A stretch of DNA of 38,338 nucleotides. Origin: Dehalococcoidia bacterium. Lineage in GTDB: Bacteria; Chloroflexota; Dehalococcoidia; GIF9; UBA5629. This document shows positions 24,596 through 33,908 of the stretch, piece by piece. Numbering within the stretch: the first letter of the stretch is position 1; every line of letters begins with the position of its first letter. The notes below the pieces were generated by a model. The model was not told the DNA's origin. It saw nothing but the letters and a program-made list of their open reading frames with translations, and ran no database searches. The stretch is taken from NCBI GenBank assembly GCA_016930155.1, contig JAFGHL010000093.1, positions 1 through 38,338 of the forward strand. The letters are read 5' to 3'. The position numbers were made by a program, and so were the translations under genes.

Positions 24596-25623
24596 GACCG
24601 GTGATGAGAATAATCTGGCCACTGATAGCAGTTATTGCCGTTATTCTACTGGCGGTTATCAGTGTTGTTGTACCGTCCTCGCAGCTTATCTTCGCTGTGA
24701 TAGTTCCCTACCTGGCTATATCAATCTTCATTGCAGGATTTATTTACCGTGTAATAAGATGGTCCAGCTCTCCCGTTCCCTTCAATATTCCAACCACCTG
24801 CGGCCAGGAGGCGTCTTTTGATTGGATAAAAAGCGATAAAATCGAGAGCCCGCGCAGCAACTGGGGCATAGCATGCCGCATGGTGCTGGAGATATTTTTT
24901 TTCCGCTCGCTTTTTCGTAATAACAACATGGGGCAGGCCGATCAACACAGGCTGATCTACGGCGGCAGCCGCTGGCTCTGGCTGGGAGGAATGGCCTTCC
25001 ACTGGTCACTGCTTATCATCCTCATCCGCCACCTGCGTTATTTCACAGAGCCGGTCTTTGCGCCCTCGCTATGGATTTCTTCTATCGATGGGATGCTGCA
25101 ATTGGCGCTACCCGCCCTTTTCATTTCGGATTTCATCATACTTGCGGCGGTGTCGTACCTTCTGATAAGACGTCTCGTCTCCTCACGGATCAGGTATATA
25201 TCGCTCGCCTCGGACTATCTGGCCCTTTTTCTTATCCTGGCAGTGGGGATCTCGGGCATCCTTATGCGCTCACTATTCAAAGTGGACCTCATCGCAGTTA
25301 AGGAGCTGGCGATCAGCGTAATAACATTCAGACCGGCGGTCCCTGCGGGCATCGGCCTTCCTTTCTATATACATCTCCTGCTCGTGTGCACATTAATAGC
25401 CTACTTCCCTTTCAGCAAGATGATGCACGCCGGCGGCATTTTCCTCAGCCCCACCCGCAACTCAAAGAATGATAACCGCGGAGTAAGGCATATAAACCCC
25501 TGGAACCGACCCGTGAGAGTTCATACCTATGCTGAATACGAGGACGAGTTCAGGCAGCCCATGATCAAGGCCGGCATTCCCGTCGATCTAAATAATTCAG
25601 CGGGGAGCAACGATGGCAGATAA
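24592..25623 (+). CDS. dsrM: DsrM, membrane cytochrome b subunit of DsrMKJOP
   Basis: This 343-residue membrane protein belongs to the NarI-like cytochrome b family. It has about six hydrophobic segments: two at the N terminus (8-60), then about 127-150, 168-202, 212-235 and 255-278. Histidines H137, H147, H261 and H279 lie in or next to these helices and are candidates for two b-type hemes. The start is GTG 24592, overlapping the previous stop (GTGA); ATG 24604 is an alternative. DsrM passes electrons between the menaquinone pool and DsrK for sulfite reduction via DsrC. It overlaps dsrK by 11 bases. Confidence 0.9.
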   Translation: MRPVMRIIWPLIAVIAVILLAVISVVVPSSQLIFAVIVPYLAISIFIAGFIYRVIRWSSSPVPFNIPTTCGQEASFDWIKSDKIESPRSNWGIACRMVLEIFFFRSLFRNNNMGQADQHRLIYGGSRWLWLGGMAFHWSLLIILIRHLRYFTEPVFAPSLWISSIDGMLQLALPALFISDFIILAAVSYLLIRRLVSSRIRYISLASDYLALFLILAVGISGILMRSLFKVDLIAVKELAISVITFRPAVPAGIGLPFYIHLLLVCTLIAYFPFSKMMHAGGIFLSPTRNSKNDNRGVRHINPWNRPVRVHTYAEYEDEFRQPMIKAGIPVDLNNSAGSNDGR

Positions 25624-27244
25624 GATAATTAAGCCTGAAGAGATGGCCGGCGTCGATTATCATACTCCCCACCGGGACTGGATGAACCCATCCGTCGATT
25701 TCATAAAGGGTTCCTACTGCTATGCAGCCCCACTCAAGGACCAGGAGATTTTACAGCTTCCTAATCCTCGCCAGTGGAACCCTCAGGACCTCGATTGGAA
25801 GCTGCCGCCGGACTATAAACGTATCATCTTGAACGGCATGAAAGACCGGCTGGAAAAATATCGCTCCTTAAAACTATTTCTGGATATATGCGTGCGCTGC
25901 GGGGCCTGTGCAGACAAGTGCCATTACTACATAGGATCGGGTGATCCCAAGAACATGCCGGTCATGAGGGCTGAATTATTGCGCTCGGTGTACCGCCGGT
26001 ATTTCACCGTCGGCGGCAGGCTATGGGGAAAGCTGGCCGGCGCTAGGGAACTGGACGAGCGAATCATTAAAGAGTGGTACTACTACTTTTACCAGTGTTC
26101 TGAATGCCGGCGCTGCTCGGTTTTTTGCCCTTACGGCATAGATACCTGCGAGATCACCATGCTGGGACGCGAGCTGCTGAATCTGGTGGGCTGCTCGACC
26201 GAATGGGTGGTCAGCCCGGCATCTAACTGCTTCCGCACCGGCAACCATCTGGGAATTCCGCCTCATGCCATGAAACAGAGCCTCGAATCAGCACAGGACG
26301 ATATAAAGACAATCACAGGTATTGAAGTAGAGATACCGTTAAATAAGAAGGGCGCCGAAATCCTTTTCGTCGCGCCATCCGGTGATTTATTCGCCAGCCC
26401 GGCCTGGTTCACGCTGATGGGCTACTTGATGCTCTTTCACGAGATCGGCCTGGATTATACTTTCAGCACCTATGCCTCGGAAGGGGGTAATTTCGGACTT
26501 TTCCACTCCGCTGAAGTGGCCAAGAGCCTGAACGCAAAGATCTATGCTGAGGCGGAGAGGTTGAGGGTTAAATGGATACTGGGCGGTGAATGCGGACATA
26601 TGTGGCGGGTTGTTCACCAGTATATGGATACCTTCAACGGCCCGCCGTCTTTCCTTGAGGAGCCGGCCTCTCCTATCACCGGCACCAAATTCGACAACGC
26701 CAGGTCGACTAAAATGGTTCACATCTGCGAGTTCACCGCAGACCTGATATATAACGGCAAGCTCAAGCTTGATCCAGGACGCAATGATAAATGGAAAGTA
26801 ACCTACCACGATTCCTGCAACCCGGCGCGGGCCATGGGATTGCTGGAGGAGCCCCGTTATATCATAAATCACATATGTAACCATTTTTATGAGATGCCGG
26901 AGAACACTATCAGGGAACGCACTTTTTGCTGCGGAAGTGGCGCCGGACTTGGTTCAGACGAGAATATGGAGATGCGGCTGCGCGGCGGCTACCCCCGTGC
27001 CAATGCCGTGCAATATGTTAAAGAAAAACACGGCGTGAATGTGCTGGCCTGCATCTGCGCCATAGACAAAGCTACATTTCCCCCCTTACTGGAATACTGG
27101 GCGCCCGGCGTGGAAACGGCCGGGGTACATGAACTACTCGCCAATGCCCTCATCATGCAGGGCGAGAAACCGAGGGAGACAGACCTGAGAGGAGAACCAC
27201 TGATAACAAATACACCTTCAGAAGGTGGCGGGCAAGATGTATGA
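25613..27244 (+). CDS. dsrK: DsrK, HdrD-like iron-sulfur subunit of DsrMKJOP
   Basis: A 543-residue cytoplasmic protein. Two [4Fe-4S] ferredoxin motifs are visible: CVRCGACADKC (C93, C96, C99, C103) and CSECRRCSVFC (C162, C165, C168, C172). The C-terminal half has HdrB/HdrD-type cysteine motifs: HMWRVVHQ preceded by GGECG, then SCNPARAMG and ERTFCCGSGAGLG, which bind the unusual catalytic cluster. DsrK reduces the DsrC trisulfide made by DsrAB, and a dsrC gene starts at the right end of this window. Length and motif order agree with known DsrK proteins. It overlaps dsrM upstream and dsrJ downstream. Confidence 0.93.
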   Translation: MADKIIKPEEMAGVDYHTPHRDWMNPSVDFIKGSYCYAAPLKDQEILQLPNPRQWNPQDLDWKLPPDYKRIILNGMKDRLEKYRSLKLFLDICVRCGACADKCHYYIGSGDPKNMPVMRAELLRSVYRRYFTVGGRLWGKLAGARELDERIIKEWYYYFYQCSECRRCSVFCPYGIDTCEITMLGRELLNLVGCSTEWVVSPASNCFRTGNHLGIPPHAMKQSLESAQDDIKTITGIEVEIPLNKKGAEILFVAPSGDLFASPAWFTLMGYLMLFHEIGLDYTFSTYASEGGNFGLFHSAEVAKSLNAKIYAEAERLRVKWILGGECGHMWRVVHQYMDTFNGPPSFLEEPASPITGTKFDNARSTKMVHICEFTADLIYNGKLKLDPGRNDKWKVTYHDSCNPARAMGLLEEPRYIINHICNHFYEMPENTIRERTFCCGSGAGLGSDENMEMRLRGGYPRANAVQYVKEKHGVNVLACICAIDKATFPPLLEYWAPGVETAGVHELLANALIMQGEKPRETDLRGEPLITNTPSEGGGQDV

Positions 27245-27638
27245 TAAAGGGAAGATAATCGGCGGCCTGGCCGTTTTCCTTTGCCTGGCCAGTTTTCCGG
27301 TCTGGTACATGGCTGCCAGCGGCAAGGCCGATTACCGCACAAACCATGTGTTGCCGGCCAGTGAGAACCAGTGCGTGGAGTCCGCGCAGTATATGAAAGA
27401 GTATCACATGCAGCTTATGCAGGAGTGGCGGGACCAGGCGGTGAGGCAGGGCGATAATACTTATATATCCAGTGATAACCGCACATTCGACATCAACCTG
27501 ACGGGCACCTGCTTTAAATGCCATACCAATAAGGCCGATTTCTGCGACCGCTGTCATAATTATACAGGCACAGCTCCCAACTGCTGGGATTGCCACAATA
27601 TACCGCCAGCCAATACGCCGCCTAAAGTGACGGAATGA
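27237..27638 (+). CDS. dsrJ: DsrJ, periplasmic triheme cytochrome c of DsrMKJOP
   Basis: About 133 residues from ATG 27237, which has AGGTGG eight bases upstream (a GTG at 27225 is the other choice). An N-terminal membrane anchor (residues 7-25) is followed by a periplasmic domain. Three CxxCH heme sites are present: CFKCH at 92, CDRCH at 103 and CWDCH at 116. Cys46 in NQCVESAQYMKEYHM sits where DsrJ has its rare cysteine heme ligand. Heme attachment needs a cytochrome c assembly system, and a ResC/CcsA-type gene lies at 30.3 kb. It overlaps dsrK by eight bases and dsrO by four. Confidence 0.92.
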   Translation: MYDKGKIIGGLAVFLCLASFPVWYMAASGKADYRTNHVLPASENQCVESAQYMKEYHMQLMQEWRDQAVRQGDNTYISSDNRTFDINLTGTCFKCHTNKADFCDRCHNYTGTAPNCWDCHNIPPANTPPKVTE

Positions 27639-28408
27639 ATAATATGAATATCGGCCGCCGCTCTTTTATCAAACTGGCAGCTCTCGGCCTGCTTGCCCTG
27701 AATGCCAAACCGGCTCTCGACCTTATCTCAAGGCCTTCAGCGGCCCGGGCTATCGACAGCCCGTTTGCCGGCAAACGCCTGGCGATGGTGGTAGACCTCA
27801 AGGCCTGCACTGCGGGAAATGGCTGTGTAGACTGCATTGCTGCCTGCCACAGCGTACATAACGTCCCGGACATCGGTAATAAAAAGGAGGAGATCAAGTG
27901 GCTGTGGGAGGTCGGCTACAGGCAGGCTTTCCCCGATCAGGAGAACGAATTCGCCAGGGAACCGCTGCAGGACAGCAGGGTGCCGGTGTTGTGCAACCAC
28001 TGCGATAACCCGCCCTGTGTGAAAGTATGCCCGACGCAGGCGACATGGAAGAGGGAGGACGGCATAGTCATGATGGATTATCACCGTTGCATCGGCTGCC
28101 GCTATTGCATGGCCGCCTGCCCCTATGGCGCCCGCAGTTTTAACTGGCGCGATCCGCGTCCCTATGTCGAAACTATAGAGCAGGGCTATCCTACCCGCAC
28201 CAGGGGTGTGGTCGAAAAGTGCAATTTCTGCGAAGAACGACTATCAGATGGGCTGCAGCCTGCCTGCGTGGAAGCATGCAGCAAAGGAGCACTGAAATTC
28301 GGTGATTTAAAGCCCGGCACAGAGTTGTATGACCTGATTTCATCGCAATTCAACCTGCGCCGCAAGGCCGATCTGGGCACCCGGCCGCAGGTCTATTATT
28401 TACTGTAG
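27635..28408 (+). CDS. dsrO: DsrO, periplasmic Tat-exported ferredoxin subunit of DsrMKJOP
   Basis: A 257-residue protein with a twin-arginine signal (GRRSFIKLAALGLLALNA) and a 16-cysteine array able to bind four [4Fe-4S] clusters: CTAGNGCVDCIAAC, CNHCDNPPCVKVCP, CIGCRYCMAACPYGA, and CNFCEERLSDGLQPACVEAC. This matches the DsrO/HmcB/NrfC family. It sits outside the membrane and connects DsrJ with the DsrP quinone-reactive membrane protein. It begins within the dsrJ stop (ATGA) and is followed 8 bases later by dsrP. Confidence 0.93.
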   Translation: MNNMNIGRRSFIKLAALGLLALNAKPALDLISRPSAARAIDSPFAGKRLAMVVDLKACTAGNGCVDCIAACHSVHNVPDIGNKKEEIKWLWEVGYRQAFPDQENEFAREPLQDSRVPVLCNHCDNPPCVKVCPTQATWKREDGIVMMDYHRCIGCRYCMAACPYGARSFNWRDPRPYVETIEQGYPTRTRGVVEKCNFCEERLSDGLQPACVEACSKGALKFGDLKPGTELYDLISSQFNLRRKADLGTRPQVYYLL

Positions 28409-28416
28409 GTCTCAAA

Positions 28417-29571
28417 TTGATTGAAAACATTTTCAGAGGCGGAAAGAGATATTGGCTGCTGGTGAGCGGCCTGCTCATACTCATGGCGGCAGGTTTGGTC
28501 GCCTACCTTGAGCAATGGAATACAGGTCTGGCTGTGACCGGCTTGAGCAGGGATGTCTCTTGGGGCCTGTACATCGCCAACTTCACCTTCTTTGTCGGCG
28601 TAGCCGCATCCGCCGTTATGATCGTCATCCCTTATTACCTGCACAACAGCAGGGAATTCCGCCGTATCCTTATACCGGGTGAGTTCATGGCCGTGGCAGC
28701 CTGCCTGGTGTCCATCACTTTCATACTGGTGGACCTGGGCCAGCCGGCCAGGGTATTCAATATTATTCTCTATCCCTCCCCCGGCTCGATTATTTTCTGG
28801 GACGTTGTGGTGCTCTCCGTTTACCTGTTGCTCAACATCGTCCTTGGCTGGGTGGCGCTGGACGCCGAGTATAAAGAGGTTGCTCCGCCGTCATGGTTAA
28901 AGCCGGTAGCGATCGTGTCTGTTGTCTGGGCTATAAGCATACACACCGTCACTGCATTCATTTACGCCGGGCTGGCAGCGCGTTCTTTCTGGCTGACCGC
29001 CCTGCTGGCGCCCCGCTTCCTTGCCTCGGCTTTCGCCTCCGGACCGGCCCTCCTGATATTGCTGGCTCTATGTATGAAGAAGTGGGGCGGCTTCGACCCG
29101 GGCGACCAGTCGCTGGACAAGGTGGCCAGGATCGTGACGTACGCCATCATCATAACCGTCTTCTTCCTGCTGTTGGAGATATTCACCGTTTTCTACAGCC
29201 AGAAGCCGGACGCCATGGCGCACTTCCAGTACCTGCTGTTCGGATTGGATAACCATTACGGCCTCGTGCCGTGGATATGGACATCGGTTATCCTGGCCTG
29301 CGCCGCCATTATCCTGCTGGTCATACCTTCCATGCGAAAAAACCAGCTCACACTTGCGTTGGCCTGTGCGGCTGTTTTCATCTCCATCTGGATCGATAAA
29401 GGCCTGGGCCTGATCGTGCCGGGCTTCATACCCACACCGCTGGGAGAAATAACCGAATACACACCCACAGTGCTCGAAACACTTATAACTGCGGGAGTAT
29501 GGGCGACGGGCGGTTTGATACTGGCCCTGCTGCTTAAAGTAGTGCTGGGCGTCCGGCAGGGACAGCATTAA
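28417..29571 (+). CDS. dsrP: DsrP, NrfD-like membrane subunit of DsrMKJOP
   Basis: This 384-residue integral membrane protein starts at TTG and shows about ten hydrophobic segments. It has the NrfD/PsrC family features: SWGLYIANFTFFVGVAASAVMI near the first periplasmic loop, LVDLGQPARVFNIILYPSPGSIIFWDVVVL, and a C-terminal IWIDKGLGLIVPGFIPTPLGEITEYTPT. NrfD-type proteins exchange electrons with quinone and carry no heme. Here it should pair with DsrO. The gene follows dsrO directly with a weak ribosome binding site, so translation is probably coupled. Confidence 0.93.
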   Translation: MIENIFRGGKRYWLLVSGLLILMAAGLVAYLEQWNTGLAVTGLSRDVSWGLYIANFTFFVGVAASAVMIVIPYYLHNSREFRRILIPGEFMAVAACLVSITFILVDLGQPARVFNIILYPSPGSIIFWDVVVLSVYLLLNIVLGWVALDAEYKEVAPPSWLKPVAIVSVVWAISIHTVTAFIYAGLAARSFWLTALLAPRFLASAFASGPALLILLALCMKKWGGFDPGDQSLDKVARIVTYAIIITVFFLLLEIFTVFYSQKPDAMAHFQYLLFGLDNHYGLVPWIWTSVILACAAIILLVIPSMRKNQLTLALACAAVFISIWIDKGLGLIVPGFIPTPLGEITEYTPTVLETLITAGVWATGGLILALLLKVVLGVRQGQH

Positions 29572-29621
29572 CGCTTCTTTTTGACAAACAATTCTCCACT
29601 GTAGATAATGGAGCGGCAGAT

Positions 29622-30167
29622 ATGTATCACCCTTTAAACTCCATACCTGATGGCAAGAGGTTGAAGGCTTTCCTGTGGCTGCTGGCTGCGACCATAGGTA
29701 TTACCATCGTATTCCGCTTTATAGGCCCCTTCAAACCAACCATCGTGGACTTCGAGCTGGCCGGCAGCGTGGAGAAATCGTCGGCCATCATCGGCGCATG
29801 GGACACACTGGCCAGGCTGCAAACCTGTTTCAACCTGGGTTTCGATTACCTGTATATGCCGGTATATTCGACCACTATTGCATTGGCCTGTGTGATGGGC
29901 GCCGGCGTTATCGCGCGCAACGGCTGGAAGAATCTCGGTATACTGCTGGCCTGGGGTTTATGGCTGGCAGCCATACTCGACGCCGTGGAGAACTATGCCC
30001 TCATTACTATGATGTACGGCAGTCCGATTGACCCGTATCCCCAAATAGCCGCATACTGCGCAGCCTGTAAATTCGGCCTGATTTTACTGGGTTTGCTATA
30101 TGCCCTTATCTCGCTGATACTTTATCTGGTCAAACTCTCCCGAATAAAGCTTGTGCCGCTTAAGTAG
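29622..30167 (+). CDS. Unknown four-helix membrane protein following dsrP
   Basis: A 181-residue protein with four hydrophobic segments (about residues 16-35, 80-98, 104-128 and 148-172) and no Cys pairs or heme motifs. The loop after the first helix has FKPTIVDFELAGSVEKSSAIIGAWDTLARLQTCFNLGFDYLYMPVY. I do not recognise a family. It is 50 bases after dsrP, on the same strand, with a GGAG ribosome binding site, so it may be the last gene of the dsrMKJOP transcript. Whether it belongs to the complex cannot be told. It converges with the ResC/CcsA gene; the 90-base gap between them shows no clear terminator. Confidence 0.6.
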   Translation: MYHPLNSIPDGKRLKAFLWLLAATIGITIVFRFIGPFKPTIVDFELAGSVEKSSAIIGAWDTLARLQTCFNLGFDYLYMPVYSTTIALACVMGAGVIARNGWKNLGILLAWGLWLAAILDAVENYALITMMYGSPIDPYPQIAAYCAACKFGLILLGLLYALISLILYLVKLSRIKLVPLK

Positions 30168-30257
30168 TCTGTCATTTACCCTGCATGCGATAAAATCCGG
30201 ACACAGAATCGCGGATATTATCTGAACACGATCAAGCCTTTGCCATGGCTGCCGGAT

Positions 30258-31085
30258 TTATATTGCAGCGTAACTGTGCAGTCCCCCGAAGAATAAATTG
30301 CCGAAGAACGTCAGGAGCACCGCCAGAAAGCCGGCCACCAGGAACCAGGCGCAATACGCGCCTCTCCAGCCGAGTATCCACCTTGTGAGCAGGTACAATA
30401 CATAAATCAGCCAGGTCACCAGAGCGGCGGTTTCCTTGGGGTCCCAGGACCAGTAGCTGCCCCAGGCTGTCTTTGCCCATATGGAGCCGATTACTATTAC
30501 CAGCGTCATGAAGCCAAAACCAAGCACTGATGAGCGGTATCCCAGATTATCGAGAACGATCGGTGAGGGCATAAAGGAAGCCGTATATCTCCGGCCTATC
30601 AGGTAGAGCGCACCGCAGACAAATCCCAGCGCAAATAAACCATAGGCGATAACAGCAAAGGATACATGCAGCGGCAGCAACCATGTCCGGTTCAGCAGCG
30701 GAGGAAGCGGCTGATGCTGAACCGGGAGCGTGAACGCATAGATCAGAATGGCCAGAGTTGTCAGTGCTCCCGCGGCGCTGACTATATCGTTCCTCTGCCT
30801 CCACCTGAAAACCATCACCACCGTTAGTACGCCCCAGCCAAAAGACACGGAGAACTCATACATATCGGCAGCGGGAATATGCCCAGCCTGGATGGCATGA
30901 GTGATCAGTGTAACAACGAGCGCCAGCCAGGCCAATAACAATACAGGCATGGCAAAGCGAGACGCTCTCCCGTCAGCATATCTTTTACCAAAAGCGACAG
31001 AAATAAAACCCCCTATATACAAAACCAGGGCCAGTTGCAGTGACACCAGGGAGGTTACGAAGGCTATTATCTCAAGTTGCTGCAT
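30258..31085 (-). CDS. Cytochrome c assembly protein, CcsA/ResC family
   Basis: This 275-residue membrane protein has about eight hydrophobic segments and the tryptophan-rich heme-handling motif WGSYWSWDPKETAALVTWLIYVLYLL near residue 210, diagnostic of the CcmC/CcmF/CcsA superfamily. Length and layout fit ResC/CcsA, which presents heme for attachment to apocytochromes outside the membrane. The partner ResB/Ccs1 is not in the window. A clear client is the triheme DsrJ next door. The gene lies 66 bases downstream of the glycyl radical enzyme on the same strand. Confidence 0.85.
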   Translation of the reverse strand: MQQLEIIAFVTSLVSLQLALVLYIGGFISVAFGKRYADGRASRFAMPVLLLAWLALVVTLITHAIQAGHIPAADMYEFSVSFGWGVLTVVMVFRWRQRNDIVSAAGALTTLAILIYAFTLPVQHQPLPPLLNRTWLLPLHVSFAVIAYGLFALGFVCGALYLIGRRYTASFMPSPIVLDNLGYRSSVLGFGFMTLVIVIGSIWAKTAWGSYWSWDPKETAALVTWLIYVLYLLTRWILGWRGAYCAWFLVAGFLAVLLTFFGNLFFGGLHSYAAI

Positions 31086-31151
31086 GTGTTTGTTTGGTAA
31101 ATATTGACGAACACGCTGATTGCCTATCGTTGCCGTGCCGGGTATGGCATA

Positions 31152-33821
31152 CTAACACAGACACGAATTGATGTCGTGCGCGGTGCGCTGTATCAGTTCA
31201 TCTTTCATAGATTCCGTAAGGTCGTTGAAATACGCCGAGTATCCGGAGACGCGCACCACCAGGCCACGGTACTGGCCGGGATGTTCCTTTGCATCGATGA
31301 GGATGGCGGGGTCTACGATATTGAACTGCACCTGCATTCCACCGCCGGCGAAGAAACCGAGTATCAATGCTTCCACCAGCCGGTTGCGCGAAGGGTCTTT
31401 GATCAGTGCAAGATCGAGCTTCTCATTGAGCGCATAGCCGTTGGCCACCAGGCTGTTATCTATGCAGGCTGCCGATGACATCGAGGCTGTCGGTCCGTTC
31501 CTGTCGAGGCCGTTGCAGGGCGAGATCCCGTTGGCCAGCGGATGCCCGGCTCGACGGCCGCCGGGTAATGCGCCTGTGCGTACACCAAAGCCCTGATGTG
31601 TGGTCATGGACCAGAATCCCGGATAATACTTGCCTCCCCGAGGATGGTTGCATTGCGTTACCAGGGAGTTGTAAATACCGGAGACGAGTCGAGCGTATTG
31701 GTTGGGCAGTTCCTCATTTTGACCGTATTTAGGCACCTTATTCAAAACAAACGCCTGCAATTCCGGATGTCCTGAAAAATCGGCATCCACAACCCCGACC
31801 AACTCCTCCAGAGACAGCCTGCCCTGATTGAACACGACCTGCTCAATAACGGTCAGAGCGTCCACGGCATCGGCCAGTCCCACACACTGGCAGCCTGTTG
31901 AATTGTACCTTGCGCCGCCGGCGTTTATCTCTATCCCTTTGTCCAGACAGCCGTCAACAACCGTGGACAGGAACGGCGTAGGGCGATGGGCAGCATGCGT
32001 ATGCTCAATGGCATCATTACCCCCGGTTGCCCGGATTATCAAATGCTCAAGTTGTGCAGCAAAAGCAGCGGTCATGGTTGCCATGTTATCTATCGTTGAG
32101 ATATCGCCCGTCCGCGGTCCAAACTGCAAACCATCATACTTGCCATTATGTAAAGCCAGCTGCAGTGCCATGGGTAGATTGATAAAGATCGCCCCGGCCG
32201 CCGGGAAGCTCTTGCCGGGCACGCCCCATTCCACGCAGCCTACTACGGAATAATCAGCGGCATCCTGTTTATCTATGCCCGATTTCTCCAACGCCGCAGG
32301 TATTTTGTCATCGTTAAAAAAGGCCGGAAGTCCGCCGCCCTTTTTGAGCACTTCGCAGCACAGGTCGGTGAATTCGACCGGGGTGTCCTGATTGATTCTG
32401 ACATGAAAGTTCGGCTGTCTGAGCCTGACCTGGTCATACGCCTGCAGAAATAGATACGACAGCTCGTTGGCGCCGTCGCCGCCGTCGGACGTGCGCCCTC
32501 CCAGTGTTATGCCCGAGGCCGAAGACAGGCCGCTGAAATACTCGGTCGCACGATCGAAGAAAAGCGGCAGCAACTCACCTGCCTTGGCAATAAAACAACC
32601 CAGCAGTTCACCTGCCCGGACACGGGTAAGCCTGCCCTCTTCGATATCTCGTTTGTAATAAGGGAGAAGATATTGATCCATGCGGCCGAAAGAGATGCCG
32701 TGCTGGAAGTTTTCATAATGCAGCATGACATGGGTGATAAAAACGCATTGCAGAGCCTCGTAAAAAGTCTCAGTCGGCTCCGCAGGCACGCGGTTAAATA
32801 TCTCCGACAAATGCAGCAATTCCTGCCTGCGAACTTCATTCTCCGTACCGGCAGCCTCCTGCTCGAGGTATTTGCTCCAACGCTTACCGTAATCGGCGGC
32901 AGCCTCAGCACAGATCAGGGCAGCTTCGTAAAAAGCTATTTTTTCAGCGATTCGTGCAGACGGGTTATCCAGCCGATCTGCATCCGGGCGGACCTTCAGG
33001 TCCGACCCTACATGCAGGGATGGGTCTTGAGAACCGTTCGCAACCAATTCTTCCAGATCCGCCCTTATTTCTTCCAATTTAACCCTGACCTCCCGGGCTA
33101 TACCGTTGAATCCCAGTTTGAGCACAGTCGGATAATCCGGTGTGACGTGCGAGATTCCGGAGAATTGCGTCAGAATAAAGTATCTGCCCTCCAGCATCGT
33201 ATTAAACAGGTCGAGGTCGTTGCTCAGGAGGGGCGTCAACGCCAGCACAGAACGGTTAAACCAGAATGGGAAGACCTCCTTTTCCAGCTTCTCCAGTTGA
33301 GCGGGTTCGATATCCATGGGATTGCGCCTGCGCCCGGATATACCTTTTATCTCCGGCAACATCAGCAGTCCGCCCAGATCGGGATGAATAGGAGCACCCA
33401 CCCGCCAGGCCGACGGGTTTCCCGCGATCAGCTCATGGTCATAGACCTTGAGTTCCATATTTTCCAGTATATATCTGAATGCGCCGGCATAAAGCATAAG
33501 CGAATCCTGCCGCGCAGCTTTACGCCTTCCGAGCAAGAATGAGTTGATACGGTTGTTGATTGCCGCCTGCCACCTTTTCTGGGGGATGGACCTGGCCGAT
33601 TTCTCCAGGCTCCCGCGATAAAAGCGATACTGAATTGAGGATAGCAGCTTATCCAGGACATCCTGCCGTGTATGGCTGCGAAAATAATCGGTCAGCAGAC
33701 AGGCCTTCTGTGTACAGACATGATAGGGCGAGTTAAGGATATCCTCACGCAACTTCTTCAGCCGCGGCAGAGCTACCAGTGAGCCTTTCGACACAACTAC
33801 CGCAGATCCCATTTCATCCAT
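31152..33821 (-). CDS. Glycyl radical enzyme (PFL-like), substrate unassigned
   Basis: An 889-residue glycyl radical enzyme. The radical glycine is G860 in VVRVSGYSAYFNDL. The thiyl cysteine is C529 in VVGCVEWGVPGKSF, with the general base E531, the CxE form used by diol/choline/isethionate lyases and decarboxylases rather than the CC of pyruvate formate-lyase. SHVTPDYPTVLKLGFNGI (224-241) and RTGALPGGRRAGHPLANGISPCNG are further family blocks. The protein is slightly longer than most CxE lyases (about 790-850), with an N-terminal extension. No radical SAM activase is adjacent, which is unusual. The position, divergent from dsrAB across a shared operator, suggests a sulfite-releasing C-S lyase, but key substrate residues could not be confirmed. 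Confidence 0.88.
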   Translation of the reverse strand: MDEMGSAVVVSKGSLVALPRLKKLREDILNSPYHVCTQKACLLTDYFRSHTRQDVLDKLLSSIQYRFYRGSLEKSARSIPQKRWQAAINNRINSFLLGRRKAARQDSLMLYAGAFRYILENMELKVYDHELIAGNPSAWRVGAPIHPDLGGLLMLPEIKGISGRRRNPMDIEPAQLEKLEKEVFPFWFNRSVLALTPLLSNDLDLFNTMLEGRYFILTQFSGISHVTPDYPTVLKLGFNGIAREVRVKLEEIRADLEELVANGSQDPSLHVGSDLKVRPDADRLDNPSARIAEKIAFYEAALICAEAAADYGKRWSKYLEQEAAGTENEVRRQELLHLSEIFNRVPAEPTETFYEALQCVFITHVMLHYENFQHGISFGRMDQYLLPYYKRDIEEGRLTRVRAGELLGCFIAKAGELLPLFFDRATEYFSGLSSASGITLGGRTSDGGDGANELSYLFLQAYDQVRLRQPNFHVRINQDTPVEFTDLCCEVLKKGGGLPAFFNDDKIPAALEKSGIDKQDAADYSVVGCVEWGVPGKSFPAAGAIFINLPMALQLALHNGKYDGLQFGPRTGDISTIDNMATMTAAFAAQLEHLIIRATGGNDAIEHTHAAHRPTPFLSTVVDGCLDKGIEINAGGARYNSTGCQCVGLADAVDALTVIEQVVFNQGRLSLEELVGVVDADFSGHPELQAFVLNKVPKYGQNEELPNQYARLVSGIYNSLVTQCNHPRGGKYYPGFWSMTTHQGFGVRTGALPGGRRAGHPLANGISPCNGLDRNGPTASMSSAACIDNSLVANGYALNEKLDLALIKDPSRNRLVEALILGFFAGGGMQVQFNIVDPAILIDAKEHPGQYRGLVVRVSGYSAYFNDLTESMKDELIQRTAHDINSCLC

Positions 33822-33857
33822 AGTATGCTTTCCCCCTGTCTTGAATCCACTGATAAA

Positions 33858-33863
33858 ATTATA
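33858..33863 (-). promoter_or_regulatory. Possible -10 element for the glycyl radical enzyme gene
   Basis: TATAAT on the minus strand at 33863-33858 would start transcription around 33851, about 30 bases before the ATG at 33821, which has a GGGGGA ribosome binding site. The -35 region is weak (TTTCAA-like). Other minus-strand TATAAT sequences occur at 33904-33899 and inside the palindrome. Confidence 0.3.
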
Positions 33864-33908
33864 TTTGGCCGACCGGATTAATTGAAATACGCAGTTTAAT
33901 TATACCAG

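Noticed and set aside
30168-30257. Possible terminator between convergent genes
   Set aside because: No hairpin with a T-run was found; only weak complementary patches are present.
32673-33542. Open frame of 289 codons opposite the glycyl radical enzyme
   Set aside because: The enzyme on the other strand carries catalytic motifs over the full length; this frame shows none.
31152-33821. Pyruvate formate-lyase
   Set aside because: PFL has two adjacent cysteines at the active site; this protein has a single Cys followed by Val-Glu, typical of the lyase/dehydratase/decarboxylase branch.
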